Source: an uncultured Alphaproteobacteria bacterium | GTDB taxonomy: Bacteria; Pseudomonadota; Alphaproteobacteria; HIMB59 | Assembly (NCBI GenBank): GCA_902601865.1 | Contig: CACKOX010000004.1 | Location: 1 to 63,944, forward strand | Direction of reading: 5' to 3' | Length of the DNA stretch: 63,944 bases | Shown here: piece by piece, positions 9,108-18,314 of the stretch | Position numbering within the stretch: position 1 is the first letter of the stretch | Layout of the letters: every line of letters begins with the position of its first letter | Notes under the pieces: model-generated | Told to the model about the DNA's origin: nothing | Database searches by the model: none | Seen by the model: only the letters and a program-made list of their open reading frames with translations | Position numbers and translations under genes: made by a program

Positions 9108-9551
9108 TTAAATACTTGATAATTCTTCAATCACATTTTTAACGTGATCTTTTACTCTAACATTACTCCATGTCTTAATAATGTTGCCTTTTTTATCTAT
9201 AAGTACAGTTGATCTAATTATTCCATAATATTCCTTACCCAAAAATTTTTTTAGCCCCCAAGCTTTGTATTTTTTAAGAACTGTTGTTTTTTCATCAGAT
9301 AATAAATCAAATTTTAGATTATTTTTTTCAATAAATTTTTGATGACTTTCAATTGAATCTTTAGAAACACCCACTACTATTGCGTTGAGCTTATTTATAA
9401 TTTTGAGAGAATTATTGAAATCATTGGCTTCTAGAGAACATCCAGATGTATTATCCCTAGGGTAAAAATATAAAATTATATTTTTCCCAAGGTGATCACG
9501 TAGGTGAAATGTTCCTGAAGTACTTGGTAATTTGAAATTAGGTGCTTTCAC
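9108..9551 (-). CDS. bcp: Thioredoxin-dependent peroxiredoxin, BCP/PrxQ type
   Basis: A 147-residue cytosolic peroxiredoxin that reduces hydrogen peroxide and organic hydroperoxides. The peroxidatic motif DNTSGCSLEANDF places Cys38 where E. coli BCP has its catalytic Cys. The usual resolving Cys five residues later is absent and Cys38 is the only cysteine in the protein, so it must work as a 1-Cys enzyme needing an external thiol; gshA and gshB lie elsewhere in this window. It follows the lhgO-like gene by 9 bases on the same strand. Confidence 0.92.
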   Translation of the reverse strand: MKAPNFKLPSTSGTFHLRDHLGKNIILYFYPRDNTSGCSLEANDFNNSLKIINKLNAIVVGVSKDSIESHQKFIEKNNLKFDLLSDEKTTVLKKYKAWGLKKFLGKEYYGIIRSTVLIDKKGNIIKTWSNVRVKDHVKNVIEELSSI

Positions 9552-9560
9552 AATTAAATT

Positions 9561-10754
9561 TTATTTAAGGTTATATTTCTCACATATAAAATCTGCCATT
9601 GCAAAAGATGATGTCCATGCAGGAGAAATGGCATTTAGAATATGTATGATATTATTTTGCTTAATAACTACAAAATCATTAAATAGTTTTTTACTTTTTT
9701 TATCAAATATTTGAGATCTGATACCCACTTTACTACTCAATTCAATATTAGAAGGATTATGTTTAAAATAAACATTAGATGATTTCCTAACATTAAATAA
9801 AAATAAATTTTTAAACTCACTTATTGCTAAATTTCTTAAGTTATTTTCATTAAAAAATATTTTTAAAATAAATTTATAACTTAAATTTAAAAACTCTAAT
9901 AAATTAAATTTATAAAAGGGCTTATAGGCCTCTCTTCCAAATACTGGTGTGTTACTGGGACCTAAATAAAAGTTTCCCGCTTTGTCATATACAGTATGAA
10001 TTCCTAAAAAAGGATAATCTAGATTAGGTACTGGGTAAATTAATCTATTAGGAATTTCATTTTTATCACTAAAGTTAATTTTCCAATATTTTCCCTTAAA
10101 GGGGAGAGATGTATAATCAGTCTCTAAATTTGCCTTTTTAGCTAAATGGTCAGCGTGCAAGCCTGCAGAATTAATAATAAAATCAAATTTATTAATATTA
10201 CCTTTTATGGTGATAGAAGTATTTTCTGATGATATCTCATCTACCTTATAGCCATAATTTATTATCACATTTCTTTTTTTTAAAATCTCAATTAATTTAT
10301 TAGATACTTCTTTTGGATCTGCTATGGCAGTATCTTTTATGAATAGAGCATCATTGTATAAAGGATTACAATTTGGTTCTATTCTTAAAATTTCACCTAT
10401 ACTATTTAATTTCTGAGCTTCGACTCCCACTTCCTTTGATCTTTCATATAATAATTTCAAGGTTTCAATATCATTTTTTGTTTTGGGGAGTAATAATTTT
10501 CCACAATTATTTATGTAAAGATTATTATCAACAATAAATTTTTTCATTAATTTTGCCCCTCTAATACAAAGATTTGATCTTAAAGTATTAGTTTGATAGT
10601 AAATTCCTGAATGGATGACACCACTATTTCTTCCAGTTCCATGAGATAGTGAGTCTCTTTCTTTTTCAAAAATAGTTACTTCTATATTTTTTTCAGTCAA
10701 AGTATGCGCAAGTGTTAGGCCTACTATTCCAGAGCCAATAATAGCAACTTTCAT
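9561..10754 (-). CDS. lhgO: L-2-hydroxyglutarate oxidase/dehydrogenase-like FAD protein
   Basis: A 397-residue DAO-superfamily flavoprotein. GSGIVGLTLAHTL (about 7-19) is the FAD-binding fold, FEKERDSLSHGTGRNSGVIHSGIYY (split here as FEKERDS and RNSGVIHSGIYY, about 29-53) is characteristic of LhgO/YgaF, and FKGKYWKI and YPVPNLDYPFLGIHT are matched later. The family oxidises L-2-hydroxyglutarate to 2-oxoglutarate, passing electrons to quinone or oxygen. It is in an operon with bcp downstream and a thioesterase upstream (one-base overlap). A peroxidase beside a possibly peroxide-producing oxidase makes sense. A related 2-hydroxy acid substrate remains possible. Confidence 0.85.
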   Translation of the reverse strand: MKVAIIGSGIVGLTLAHTLTEKNIEVTIFEKERDSLSHGTGRNSGVIHSGIYYQTNTLRSNLCIRGAKLMKKFIVDNNLYINNCGKLLLPKTKNDIETLKLLYERSKEVGVEAQKLNSIGEILRIEPNCNPLYNDALFIKDTAIADPKEVSNKLIEILKKRNVIINYGYKVDEISSENTSITIKGNINKFDFIINSAGLHADHLAKKANLETDYTSLPFKGKYWKINFSDKNEIPNRLIYPVPNLDYPFLGIHTVYDKAGNFYLGPSNTPVFGREAYKPFYKFNLLEFLNLSYKFILKIFFNENNLRNLAISEFKNLFLFNVRKSSNVYFKHNPSNIELSSKVGIRSQIFDKKSKKLFNDFVVIKQNNIIHILNAISPAWTSSFAMADFICEKYNLK

Positions 10755-11221
10755 TATTTTTTTAATTTATCTAGAAGGTAAAATTCTATTGGAGAAAATT
10801 GATTTTTGTTATTTGATATAAAGTCATCAACTAACTTTAACTTGCGATCTTCCATTTCAATAACTTTGCGGATACTTAAATCGACGTAAAGTGAGCATAC
10901 CTCTGAAGTAGCTGCTCTAAAATTTCCACTTTTACTAACAATCTCTAGTTGATAAACAAATCTTTTCTTGTCACGATCTAAAAATAATAGATTTATATCA
11001 ACCTCATCGCCCTCTTTAACTTCTTGGATATATTTAGTATGAGACTCTACAGCAAATGTTGATCTTTGTTCAGTTTTTGCTGACTCTCCTCCCATTTGAA
11101 ATCTATCCAGTAGCACATCCCAACCTTGATCAAATAAATGAATGTAAAAGGCTAAATTCATATGGCCATTGTAATCTGTCCAATCTGGGATAATTTTTTC
11201 TGTTCTAAGATATATTGACAT
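10754..11221 (-). CDS. Hot-dog-fold acyl-CoA thioesterase (4HBT family)
   Basis: A 155-residue single hot-dog domain. The N-terminal IPDWTDYNGHMNLAFYIHLFDQGWD carries the conserved Asp and the YNGHMN turn of 4-hydroxybenzoyl-CoA-thioesterase-like enzymes, and FAVESHTKYIQEVKEGD is the usual central strand. The WTDYNGHMN type includes thioesterases from carnitine/betaine catabolism, but no carnitine genes are adjacent, so a general acyl-CoA thioesterase is the safe call. Its last base overlaps the ATG of the lhgO-like gene. Confidence 0.82.
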   Translation of the reverse strand: MSIYLRTEKIIPDWTDYNGHMNLAFYIHLFDQGWDVLLDRFQMGGESAKTEQRSTFAVESHTKYIQEVKEGDEVDINLLFLDRDKKRFVYQLEIVSKSGNFRAATSEVCSLYVDLSIRKVIEMEDRKLKLVDDFISNNKNQFSPIEFYLLDKLKK

Positions 11222-11302
11222 TAGTTGATATTATAAAAATTATTAAATATTAACATTGAAAAATAAAGTAATAATATTTTTATAATATTAAAGGGGGTAA
11301 GA

Positions 11303-12244
11303 ATGAGAATAGGCTTTATTGGATTGGGTAATGTAGGAGGAAAACTTGCTAATAACCTTCTTGAAAATAATTTTCAAATTACAGTTTTAGATAAAAATAA
11401 TAAATTAATGGATGAGTTTAAATTAAAAGGTGCTGACACAGCTAAATCAATACAAGATCTAGTAATCAGCGCCGATATTTTGATAACTTGCCTTCCCTCC
11501 CCTAAAATCTGTGCAGAAGTTTTAGAGTCTAAAGGGGGTATTATAGACACAATACAAAAAGATCAAATTTGGATTGAAATGAGCACAACTGAAGATGGTC
11601 AGTTGAAAAGACATGCTTCATTAATTCAACAAAAAAATGCAATAGCCTTAGAGGCACCTGTAAGTGGGGGTTGTCATAGAGCTGCAACTGGAAATATTTC
11701 TATTTTCGTTGGAGGAAGTAGAGAAGGATTTGATAAAGCTATGCCTGTTTTAAGGTGTCTAGGAAGAAAAATTTTGTACACAGGTGATTTTGGAAGTGCT
11801 TCTGTATTGAAGGTTATTACTAATTATTTGGCTACAGTTCACTTGGTAGCATTAGGAGAGGCTTGGACTATAGCCAGTAAATCAAATTTAGATTTAGCTA
11901 AAACATTTAAAGGCATTGCCGCTTCATCAGGTAACTCATTTGTCCATGAAACTGAGAGTCAAGTTATATTAAACGGATCTTATAATATAAATTTTACTAT
12001 GGACTTAGTAGAGAAAGATGTGGGACTATTTCAAAGCCTTGCAACTAAACTTGGAGTTGAATTAGAAATTTCTCCTATTGTTTTAGACATTATCAAAGAT
12101 GCAAGAAAAACTTTTGGTGATCGTGCTTGGTCCTCTATGGTAGTAAAAAGGCATGAAAATAAACACAATATTGAATTTAGAGCTGAGGGGTATCCAGAAG
12201 AGCTTGTGGATTATGAGAAAAAAAGCCTTGGTTATGAGATATGA
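11303..12244 (+). CDS. NAD(P)-binding dehydrogenase, 3-hydroxyisobutyrate dehydrogenase family
   Basis: A 313-residue beta-hydroxyacid dehydrogenase. The Rossmann motif GFIGLGNVGGKLA is at about 4-16, the substrate loop EAPVSGGCHRAATG near 115-128, and the catalytic Lys probably lies in SVLKVITNYLA near 170-180. The family oxidises 3-hydroxyisobutyrate, tartronate semialdehyde and similar acids. Length is slightly above the usual 290-300 because of a C-terminal tail. A G-rich ribosome binding site (AAGGGGGTAAGA) precedes the ATG. A BASS transporter follows 29 bases later, so the two probably serve uptake and oxidation of one hydroxy- or keto-acid. Confidence 0.88.
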   Translation: MRIGFIGLGNVGGKLANNLLENNFQITVLDKNNKLMDEFKLKGADTAKSIQDLVISADILITCLPSPKICAEVLESKGGIIDTIQKDQIWIEMSTTEDGQLKRHASLIQQKNAIALEAPVSGGCHRAATGNISIFVGGSREGFDKAMPVLRCLGRKILYTGDFGSASVLKVITNYLATVHLVALGEAWTIASKSNLDLAKTFKGIAASSGNSFVHETESQVILNGSYNINFTMDLVEKDVGLFQSLATKLGVELEISPIVLDIIKDARKTFGDRAWSSMVVKRHENKHNIEFRAEGYPEELVDYEKKSLGYEI

Positions 12245-12273
12245 TAATTTGAGGTATTTGATATCATTTATCC

Positions 12274-13119
12274 ATGAATTTCATAACTGATGTAATTCTT
12301 CCCTTAGCCTTAGCTTTTATAATGTTCACTTTAGGATTAGGTTTAACCTTTTCTGATTTTGCAAGAGTGGCGAAGACACCTAAGAATTTTATTATAGGAC
12401 TAATTAGCCAATTAATATTTCTCCCAATAGTCGCTTTAATAATTGTTTTTGTTTGGCCACTTCAACCTGAATTGGCTATAGGGTTAATAGTAATTGCTGC
12501 AGCACCAGGAGGTGTAACTTCGAATATTCTTACATCTTTTGCAAAAGGTGATGTTGCATTGTCTATATCTTTGACTGCAGTTATGAGTCTTTTAAGTGTT
12601 ATATCTGTTCCTTTAGTTTTGGGTGTTTCAATGGGATTAATATCTGATAATTCTTTAGGTTCAGTCTCCTTAACTGGAATTGCTATTAGTATGTTTTTGA
12701 TAGTGACAATGCCTGTTTTAATTGGAATGACTTTTCGAGCAAGCTTATCCTATTTAACAAGAAGAATAGTGAAATTTGCCAAAATTCTTTCAACGGCTTT
12801 GTTTGTTTTAGTTTTAATTGGGGCTATTTTGGCTGAAAGAGAAAATTTAGTAGAATATTTTGCTCAAACTGGACTAGTAGTTCTTATTCTAAATTTAATA
12901 ATGATGATCATTGCTTTTTATTGGGCAAAAATGTTTAGCACTGGTACCTCCCAACAAAAAGCTATTTCTTTAGAGTGTGGTCTTCAAAATGGAACACTAG
13001 CTATTTTTGTTGGCACGAGTGTCTTTGGAGGTGGTCTTTACATTATTCCAGCGGCTACTTATAGCGTTATTATGTATTTAACGTCTTTAATATTTATTTA
13101 CTTCATTAGAAATCGCTAA
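12274..13119 (+). CDS. Bile acid:sodium symporter (BASS) family transporter
   Basis: A 281-residue inner-membrane protein with 9-10 hydrophobic helices. ILPLALAFIMFTLGLGL at the N-terminus, the crossover segment AAAPGGVTSNILTSFAKGD (about 73-91) and LECGLQNGTLA (about 233-243) are hallmarks of BASS/YocS proteins. These import bile acids, pantoate, pyruvate, glycolate or other organic anions with sodium. Microbial free-living members usually carry keto- or hydroxy-acids, consistent with the dehydrogenase directly upstream. It converges with the next gene; the stops overlap by 4 bases. Confidence 0.9.
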   Translation: MNFITDVILPLALAFIMFTLGLGLTFSDFARVAKTPKNFIIGLISQLIFLPIVALIIVFVWPLQPELAIGLIVIAAAPGGVTSNILTSFAKGDVALSISLTAVMSLLSVISVPLVLGVSMGLISDNSLGSVSLTGIAISMFLIVTMPVLIGMTFRASLSYLTRRIVKFAKILSTALFVLVLIGAILAERENLVEYFAQTGLVVLILNLIMMIIAFYWAKMFSTGTSQQKAISLECGLQNGTLAIFVGTSVFGGGLYIIPAATYSVIMYLTSLIFIYFIRNR

Positions 13120-13523
13120 ATATAAATTTTATCAGCTAGTCCAAAGCAAAGAATAGCCCATCCAATTGCAAGTCCACCTGTAGATAGGTATCCCTCTCTT
13201 GAATATTGATCTGTTCTGCCTAATTTATCGACTTCACCCGTATAATAAGCTGCTATAGCTATTATGGTCATGATAATAAACATAAAATTAAAAAATGCCC
13301 ATGTTGCAGCTGTTCCTCTGAACAAAATATATAATTGCATTAACACTGCACCTAAAATTACTGCACCAGCAAATCTTGCAAAAAAGGCAGCTGTCACATC
13401 AACACCATATTTGCCTATAAAGTTTTTAGTGTTAAACAAACAATTGTAGGCATAAAAAGCGTTCATGGCCAAAATAATTAAAAATACTACTAAATAAAAT
13501 ATACCATTAAAATTTTCTAACAT
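13116..13523 (-). CDS. Small four-helix membrane protein of unknown function
   Basis: A 135-residue hydrophobic protein with four likely transmembrane helices (about 8-26, 44-66, 71-92 and 112-131). Loop residues TGEVDKLGRTDQYSRE lie between helices 3 and 4. I do not recognise the family. A short spacer separates it from the small exported protein at 13574-14086, on the same strand. Confidence 0.7.
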   Translation of the reverse strand: MLENFNGIFYLVVFLIILAMNAFYAYNCLFNTKNFIGKYGVDVTAAFFARFAGAVILGAVLMQLYILFRGTAATWAFFNFMFIIMTIIAIAAYYTGEVDKLGRTDQYSREGYLSTGGLAIGWAILCFGLADKIYI

Positions 13524-13573
13524 ATGAATCTCCTATTATGCATTTTATCAGATTTTTAATTTTATTGTTACTT

Positions 13574-14086
13574 TTAGTAAGAATATGATCCTCTTAAAAT
13601 TAACACTGACTGGCGCATGCTTGGATCAGAACTGGCTAATTTAGGAAGGGGTTTAACTATTGTAATTCCGTCTCCAGAGAAATTTTTATATTTTCCTGTA
13701 CCTCCGACAAATTTTCCTTTTTTAATTCCATCAGGTGCAGGAAAGACTGAATCTATATGAAAAAAAATAAACTCTCCGTCTTCACTATCCGCTAAAGCAA
13801 TTTTGCATGTCGCTTTTTCAGTGCCTTTGCCAGCAACCATAGAAATACTACCAACACAATGGTGAGAAGAATTATTAAAAATAGAAGATGATCCTTCGAC
13901 ATCTACAGCAACAACCATACCTTCATAATTTGCTGTAAAACCTTGTTGAGGAGATCCATTTGAGGAAGCTGATCCTGTAAAATATGCTTTCAAATCATAA
14001 CTACCTGAATGTCCTTCAGCGAAAAGATAATTAGTTGGTAATAATAATGCTGATACTAATATAAATAACTTTATTAATTGTTTCAT
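13574..14086 (-). CDS. Small exported beta-rich protein, possibly allene-oxide-cyclase/lipocalin-like barrel
   Basis: A 170-residue protein with a signal peptide (about 1-23, ending NYLFA). The mature chain begins EGHSGSYDL and is rich in Gly, Ser and short strands. The stretch GKFVGGTGKYKNFSGDG near 126-142 is the pattern of allene-oxide-cyclase-barrel-like secreted proteins, whose ligands are mostly unknown. Two cysteines (HHCVG and ATCKI) could form a disulfide. After cleavage its third residue would be His, as predicted for two other exported proteins here. Function unknown. Confidence 0.7.
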   Translation of the reverse strand: MKQLIKLFILVSALLLPTNYLFAEGHSGSYDLKAYFTGSASSNGSPQQGFTANYEGMVVAVDVEGSSSIFNNSSHHCVGSISMVAGKGTEKATCKIALADSEDGEFIFFHIDSVFPAPDGIKKGKFVGGTGKYKNFSGDGITIVKPLPKLASSDPSMRQSVLILRGSYSY

Positions 14087-14253
14087 TTAATGTTCCTTTT
14101 TTTCAAGTTATAAATTTGTTAATTTTAAACAAATGATTTTTTTAATTAGATTAATAAATAATTTTCATAATTATTAATCTTTTGATAAGCCAAGATTTAA
14201 TTAAATGACTATGAATTATTAATTTTTTATGGCATGAATGTTAAAATAAATTT

Positions 14254-14889
14254 ATGATCGAACTTGATATTTTTTCAGATACAGTTTGCCCTTGGTGTTA
14301 CATTGGCAAGAAACGTTTAGAAAAAGCAATCAATAATCATAAAAATTTAGAGTTCAAACAAACATGGAGACCTTTTCAGTTGAATCCTGGGATGCCACCC
14401 GAAGGGATGGATAGACAGGAGTATCTAATTTCTAAATTTGGTAGTGCAGATGCAGCAAAAACGATCTATGACAATATCTATGATGAAGGACTTGTAGAGG
14501 GGATTAATTTTAACTTTGATTCTATTCTAACAACTCCAAATTCATTTAATTCCCATAGGCTGTTAGCTTTAGCATATAAACAAGGTATTCAAGAAAATGT
14601 CTTAGATAGTTTATTTGAGTCTTATTTTTTAAATGGTGAAGACATAGGTGACCCTAACATATTGCTGGATATTGCGATTAAACATCAAATTGATGCTGAG
14701 GATTTTAAAACTTATTTATCAGATCAAGAAAATATTGAGCCTTTAGCTAATGAAGAAATAGAAGCAAGAAAAATGGGTATTAATAGTGTGCCAACCTTTA
14801 TAGTGAACAAACAAATAGTTATCAATGGTGCTCAAACATCTGAAAATTTTGATATAATTTTTAAAAAACTCACAAATAACATCAATTAA
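14254..14889 (+). CDS. DsbA family oxidoreductase (FrnE-like)
   Basis: A 211-residue thioredoxin-fold protein with the active site CPWC at about 11-14 (FSDTVCPWCYIGKKRLE), a central helical insertion, and the cis-Pro loop GINSVPTFIVN near 175-185. There is no signal peptide, so it is cytosolic like FrnE/2-hydroxychromene-2-carboxylate isomerase relatives and unlike periplasmic DsbA. The family acts as dithiol oxidoreductase or polyketide/aromatic isomerase; thiol oxidoreductase is favoured because CxxC is intact. Confidence 0.9.
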   Translation: MIELDIFSDTVCPWCYIGKKRLEKAINNHKNLEFKQTWRPFQLNPGMPPEGMDRQEYLISKFGSADAAKTIYDNIYDEGLVEGINFNFDSILTTPNSFNSHRLLALAYKQGIQENVLDSLFESYFLNGEDIGDPNILLDIAIKHQIDAEDFKTYLSDQENIEPLANEEIEARKMGINSVPTFIVNKQIVINGAQTSENFDIIFKKLTNNIN

Positions 14890-14930
14890 AAATAATTAGT
14901 AGTAGTGCTTTTTTTCTATATATTTTTTAA

Positions 14931-15713
14931 ATGTCTTTAAAGCTCAGTGATATATCTTCATATTTAAGTTTTGCAAAAAAACTCTCAAATACTTCAGAGG
15001 AGATTTTGAAAAAGACATCTTCTAATCGTATTAAAATAAATTTTAAATCAGATAAATCACCAGTTACCAAAATAGATATGGCAATTGAGAGAAAATTACG
15101 CTCGATGATTAATAAAAGATTTCCTAATCATGGAATATTTGGAGAGGAATACAAAAATAAAACAAATAACTCTCCATTCTTATGGGTAATTGACCCAATA
15201 GATGGCACTAAAAATTTCATTAATGGTAATAATAATTTTGGGACATTGATTTCTTTATGTATAGATTACACACCTGTTATTGGAATAATTAACTGTCCTG
15301 AAATTAAAAAAACCTGGATTGGAATAAGAGATAATGGTGCCTATTGTAATGGAAAAAAAATAAATAAATCATCAAACAATTTACCTTTATCGAAACTTTA
15401 TTTTAGTACCTCTGGTATGACCGCTTTCAAATCAAATAGTAAAAATAAAAAATACAATACTCTGATTAAAAAAACTAAATATGCTACTTTTGGCGGTGAC
15501 TGTGTGCAGTACGGACTTTTAGCTGAAAAAAGAATACCGTTAGTAGTAGAGTCTTTTTTAAAACCTTATGACTATATTCCTTTAATAAATATTGTTGAAG
15601 AAAGTGGCGGAATAATAAGTGATTGGAAAGGTAATCCTTTAGATTTTAAATCCAATGGTGATGTAATTGCATCAATATCGAAAAAAGCCCACCAACAGTT
15701 TATAAAGATTTAA
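14931..15713 (+). CDS. hisN: Inositol-monophosphatase family protein, probable histidinol-phosphatase
   Basis: A 260-residue metal-dependent phosphatase. GIFGEEYKN supplies the first acidic metal ligand (about 64-72), WVIDPIDGTKNFINGNNN (about 84-101) is the core motif of the family, and PYDYIPLINIVEESGG near 224-239 carries the late Asp ligand. Members hydrolyse inositol monophosphate, histidinol phosphate or PAP/fructose bisphosphate. The short form and overall resemblance fit the HisN-type histidinol-phosphatase of alphaproteobacteria, but substrate assignment is uncertain. The stop overlaps that of the convergent ADH gene. Confidence 0.82.
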   Translation: MSLKLSDISSYLSFAKKLSNTSEEILKKTSSNRIKINFKSDKSPVTKIDMAIERKLRSMINKRFPNHGIFGEEYKNKTNNSPFLWVIDPIDGTKNFINGNNNFGTLISLCIDYTPVIGIINCPEIKKTWIGIRDNGAYCNGKKINKSSNNLPLSKLYFSTSGMTAFKSNSKNKKYNTLIKKTKYATFGGDCVQYGLLAEKRIPLVVESFLKPYDYIPLINIVEESGGIISDWKGNPLDFKSNGDVIASISKKAHQQFIKI

Positions 15714-16855
15714 TATTGTCCTGTAATACAATTTGAAATGAGTTCTTTAAATTTTTCTTCACTCATCTCTAGTGGGTTAGCTCCTGTGCTTGGATCTTCT
15801 TGAGCTAATGGTGCTAATTTCACTTCATCCCCATTTTTAACACCCATATCTTTAAGAGTTTCAGGTATCTGCATTTCTTTTTTTAGTTCAATAATCCAAT
15901 CAACAATACCTTCAAAGCCATTTTTAATATCTAGAAAGTTTGCCAATCTTATAAATTTTTCTTCGATTTTACTGCGGTTATAGTTCAATACAAAAGGCAT
16001 AACAGTTCCATTTGTGGTTCCATGATGAGTATTATAAAGAGAGTTAACTGGATGAGTAATCGAGTGAATAGCTCCTAAGCCTTTTTGAAATGCAGCTGCA
16101 CCCATCATTGATGCAACTAACATATGAGCTCTTGCTTCAATGTTGTTTCCGTTGTGATAAGCCTCTTGAATGTTTTCTTTGACTAACCTTAACCCCTCTA
16201 AAGCTGTTCCCTCTGCCATAGGATGATAAAAAGGAGAGGAATATGCTTCTATACAATGTGCTAAAGCATCCATTCCTGTGCCTGCAGTAATATTTTTTGG
16301 TAAATTGACAGTAAGAACTGGGTCTAAAATAGCAATTTCAGGAAGCATTTTAGGATGAAATATAATCTTCTTCTTTAAGTTTTCCTCATTAAGAAATACT
16401 GAGGCTCTTCCTACTTCTGAACCTGTACCTGCGGTTGTTGGTACTGCTATGATAGGTTTAATTACATTTGAGTCAGCTCTTGTCCACCAATCACCTATAT
16501 CTTCAAAATCCCATAGAGGGCGTGTCTGATGAGCCATAAAAGCAATCCCTTTTCCAGTGTCCATACCAGAGCCCCCACCTATAGCTATAACTCCATCATG
16601 ATTACCCTCATTAAAAATTTTAACACCATTTATGACATTGGAGCCAGTAGGATTACCTTGTACTTCAGAATAGATGTTTGTCTTTTGTTTTAAATCTGAG
16701 TTAATTTGTTCAATTATTGAAGTTTGTAGTAGGCCTGGATCGGTGACTATGAGGGGGTTGTTTATTTTGAGATGATCGCAAGCATTTTGAATTTCATTAG
16801 ATCGATTTTCTCCAAACCAAACATTTGTAGGGTAGTTCCAGTTCATGCTATTCAT
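15710..16855 (-). CDS. Iron-containing alcohol dehydrogenase
   Basis: About 381 residues of the group III Fe-ADH family. The NAD-binding IGGGSGMDTGKGIAF, GTGSEVGRASVF, and the metal ligands Asp and His in GTGMDALAHCIEAY, then His in GAIHSITHP and YNTHHGTTN, are all present. I start at ATG 16855 (MNSMNWNYPTNVWFG), not at 16942: the longer form would read through the end of the upstream ALDH, while 16855 begins about 10 bases after the ALDH stop. The pair probably interconverts an alcohol, its aldehyde and its acid. Substrate unknown. Confidence 0.9.
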   Translation of the reverse strand: MNSMNWNYPTNVWFGENRSNEIQNACDHLKINNPLIVTDPGLLQTSIIEQINSDLKQKTNIYSEVQGNPTGSNVINGVKIFNEGNHDGVIAIGGGSGMDTGKGIAFMAHQTRPLWDFEDIGDWWTRADSNVIKPIIAVPTTAGTGSEVGRASVFLNEENLKKKIIFHPKMLPEIAILDPVLTVNLPKNITAGTGMDALAHCIEAYSSPFYHPMAEGTALEGLRLVKENIQEAYHNGNNIEARAHMLVASMMGAAAFQKGLGAIHSITHPVNSLYNTHHGTTNGTVMPFVLNYNRSKIEEKFIRLANFLDIKNGFEGIVDWIIELKKEMQIPETLKDMGVKNGDEVKLAPLAQEDPSTGANPLEMSEEKFKELISNCITGQY

Positions 16856-16865
16856 TTTTATAGTT

Positions 16866-18257
16866 TTAAATAACCTTTCTAATGTGGAAACTTTGCGGTC
16901 TTGTAAATTGATCAAAAGCAAGTGTAGACAATGAACAGCCAATACCTGTATCTTTTACACCCGTCCATGCGAGGGCAGGATCTAAATAATCACACCTATT
17001 CATAAAAAAAGTTCCTGTTTCAATTGATTTACCAAAATCTTTTGCGAATTCAGTGTCTTTTGTCCAGACAGATGCTGTTAAGCCATATGGGCTATCATTC
17101 ATCAAATTTTTTGCTTCCTCTTCGTCATTCACAGGCATTATTCCAACAGCAGGACCGAAGGTCTCCTCCATCATAAATCTCATATTATGATTTACATCAA
17201 CCATGACTTGGGGGCAGACATAACAATTATCTTCTTTAGATATAGTAAATTTACTTTCCTCAATAAGACGTTTTGCTCCATCACTCTCTGCTTCTTTCAT
17301 TTGTGTTCTAATAAAATCAGCAGCTGATTGCCTTACCACTGGGCCTAAGTTTGTGTCTGATTTTGAAGGATCATTCAAATTATAATTTTCAGTAATACTT
17401 TTGAAGCCATCTATAAATTCTTTATAAATTTTTTTATCAACATAGATTCTTTCAATTCCACAACAAGACTGGCCAGAATTAAATAGGGCCCCATCAGCAA
17501 GATTTTCAATAGCATGATTTATATCTGCATCTGCCCTGACATAAGCAGGATCTTTTCCTCCTAATTCAAGACCTGCGTTAATAAATCGTGTGCCTATATA
17601 TTTTTTTACCTCCTGCCCTCCTCTAACAGACCCTGTAAAAACAACATGAGCAATTCTAGAGTCTGAAATTATTTTTTCACATGCTTTATGATCTGTATGA
17701 ATAAATTGAAAAACACCTTCAGGAATTCCAGTATTTTCAAAAGCATTAAAAATTAATTCTGCACATCTAGGTGTTTGGGATGAGTGTTTCAAAATTAGAC
17801 TATTGCCTGAAATTATTGCTGGAACAATTGTATTTGTCGCAGTGATAATTGGATAGTTCCAAGGTGCCATAACAAATATTATTCCAAGAGGTGATTTGTA
17901 GATGTAATTGTCAAATTCATCATTTTGAGTAGCAGGAAGATTTTGTAAAGACTCTTTTGCAATGTTTACCATATGTCTTGAGCGCTCTTCAAAACCTCTA
18001 AGTTCACCCGCACACTGAGATATAGGTCTACCTATCTGCCAACAAATTTCTTTAGATATTTCATCTTTAAGATCAATTAAGTTATCAATAAATTTATTTA
18101 CAATGCTAATTCGATCATCAAGTGATATTTTTTTCCAAATTTCAAAACCAGTTGATCCTTTTTCTATAACTGAATTTATTTGACTATCAGAGGCTAATTC
18201 TCTCTCTAGATAGACAGTATTATTTATGGGTGTAATAGTTTTTTGAATACTCATCAA
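16866..18257 (-). CDS. Aldehyde dehydrogenase
   Basis: A 463-residue ALDH-superfamily enzyme. APWNYPI (about 131-137), base Glu in LELGGKDPAYV (about 231) and nucleophile Cys in FNSGQSCCGIER (about 265) are intact, as is EETFGPAVGIM. Length matches the succinate-semialdehyde/lactaldehyde dehydrogenase branch. It sits immediately upstream of an iron alcohol dehydrogenase, so the two act in succession on an alcohol. A G/A-rich ribosome binding site (rc of CCTCC, 18261-18265) precedes the ATG. A small exported protein is encoded upstream. Confidence 0.92.
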   Translation of the reverse strand: MMSIQKTITPINNTVYLERELASDSQINSVIEKGSTGFEIWKKISLDDRISIVNKFIDNLIDLKDEISKEICWQIGRPISQCAGELRGFEERSRHMVNIAKESLQNLPATQNDEFDNYIYKSPLGIIFVMAPWNYPIITATNTIVPAIISGNSLILKHSSQTPRCAELIFNAFENTGIPEGVFQFIHTDHKACEKIISDSRIAHVVFTGSVRGGQEVKKYIGTRFINAGLELGGKDPAYVRADADINHAIENLADGALFNSGQSCCGIERIYVDKKIYKEFIDGFKSITENYNLNDPSKSDTNLGPVVRQSAADFIRTQMKEAESDGAKRLIEESKFTISKEDNCYVCPQVMVDVNHNMRFMMEETFGPAVGIMPVNDEEEAKNLMNDSPYGLTASVWTKDTEFAKDFGKSIETGTFFMNRCDYLDPALAWTGVKDTGIGCSLSTLAFDQFTRPQSFHIRKVI

Positions 18258-18314
18258 TCCTCCAATTGATATGTATTATAATGTATTTAAATAGTTCCTG
18301 AAGAGGTTTTATTT

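Noticed and set aside
13264..13449. Plus-strand open frame inside the small membrane protein gene
   Set aside because: It is a shadow frame of the 135-residue membrane protein, which has clear helices.
16856..16942. Longer start for the iron alcohol dehydrogenase
   Set aside because: The extra 29 residues read through the end of the upstream aldehyde dehydrogenase and do not resemble the family.
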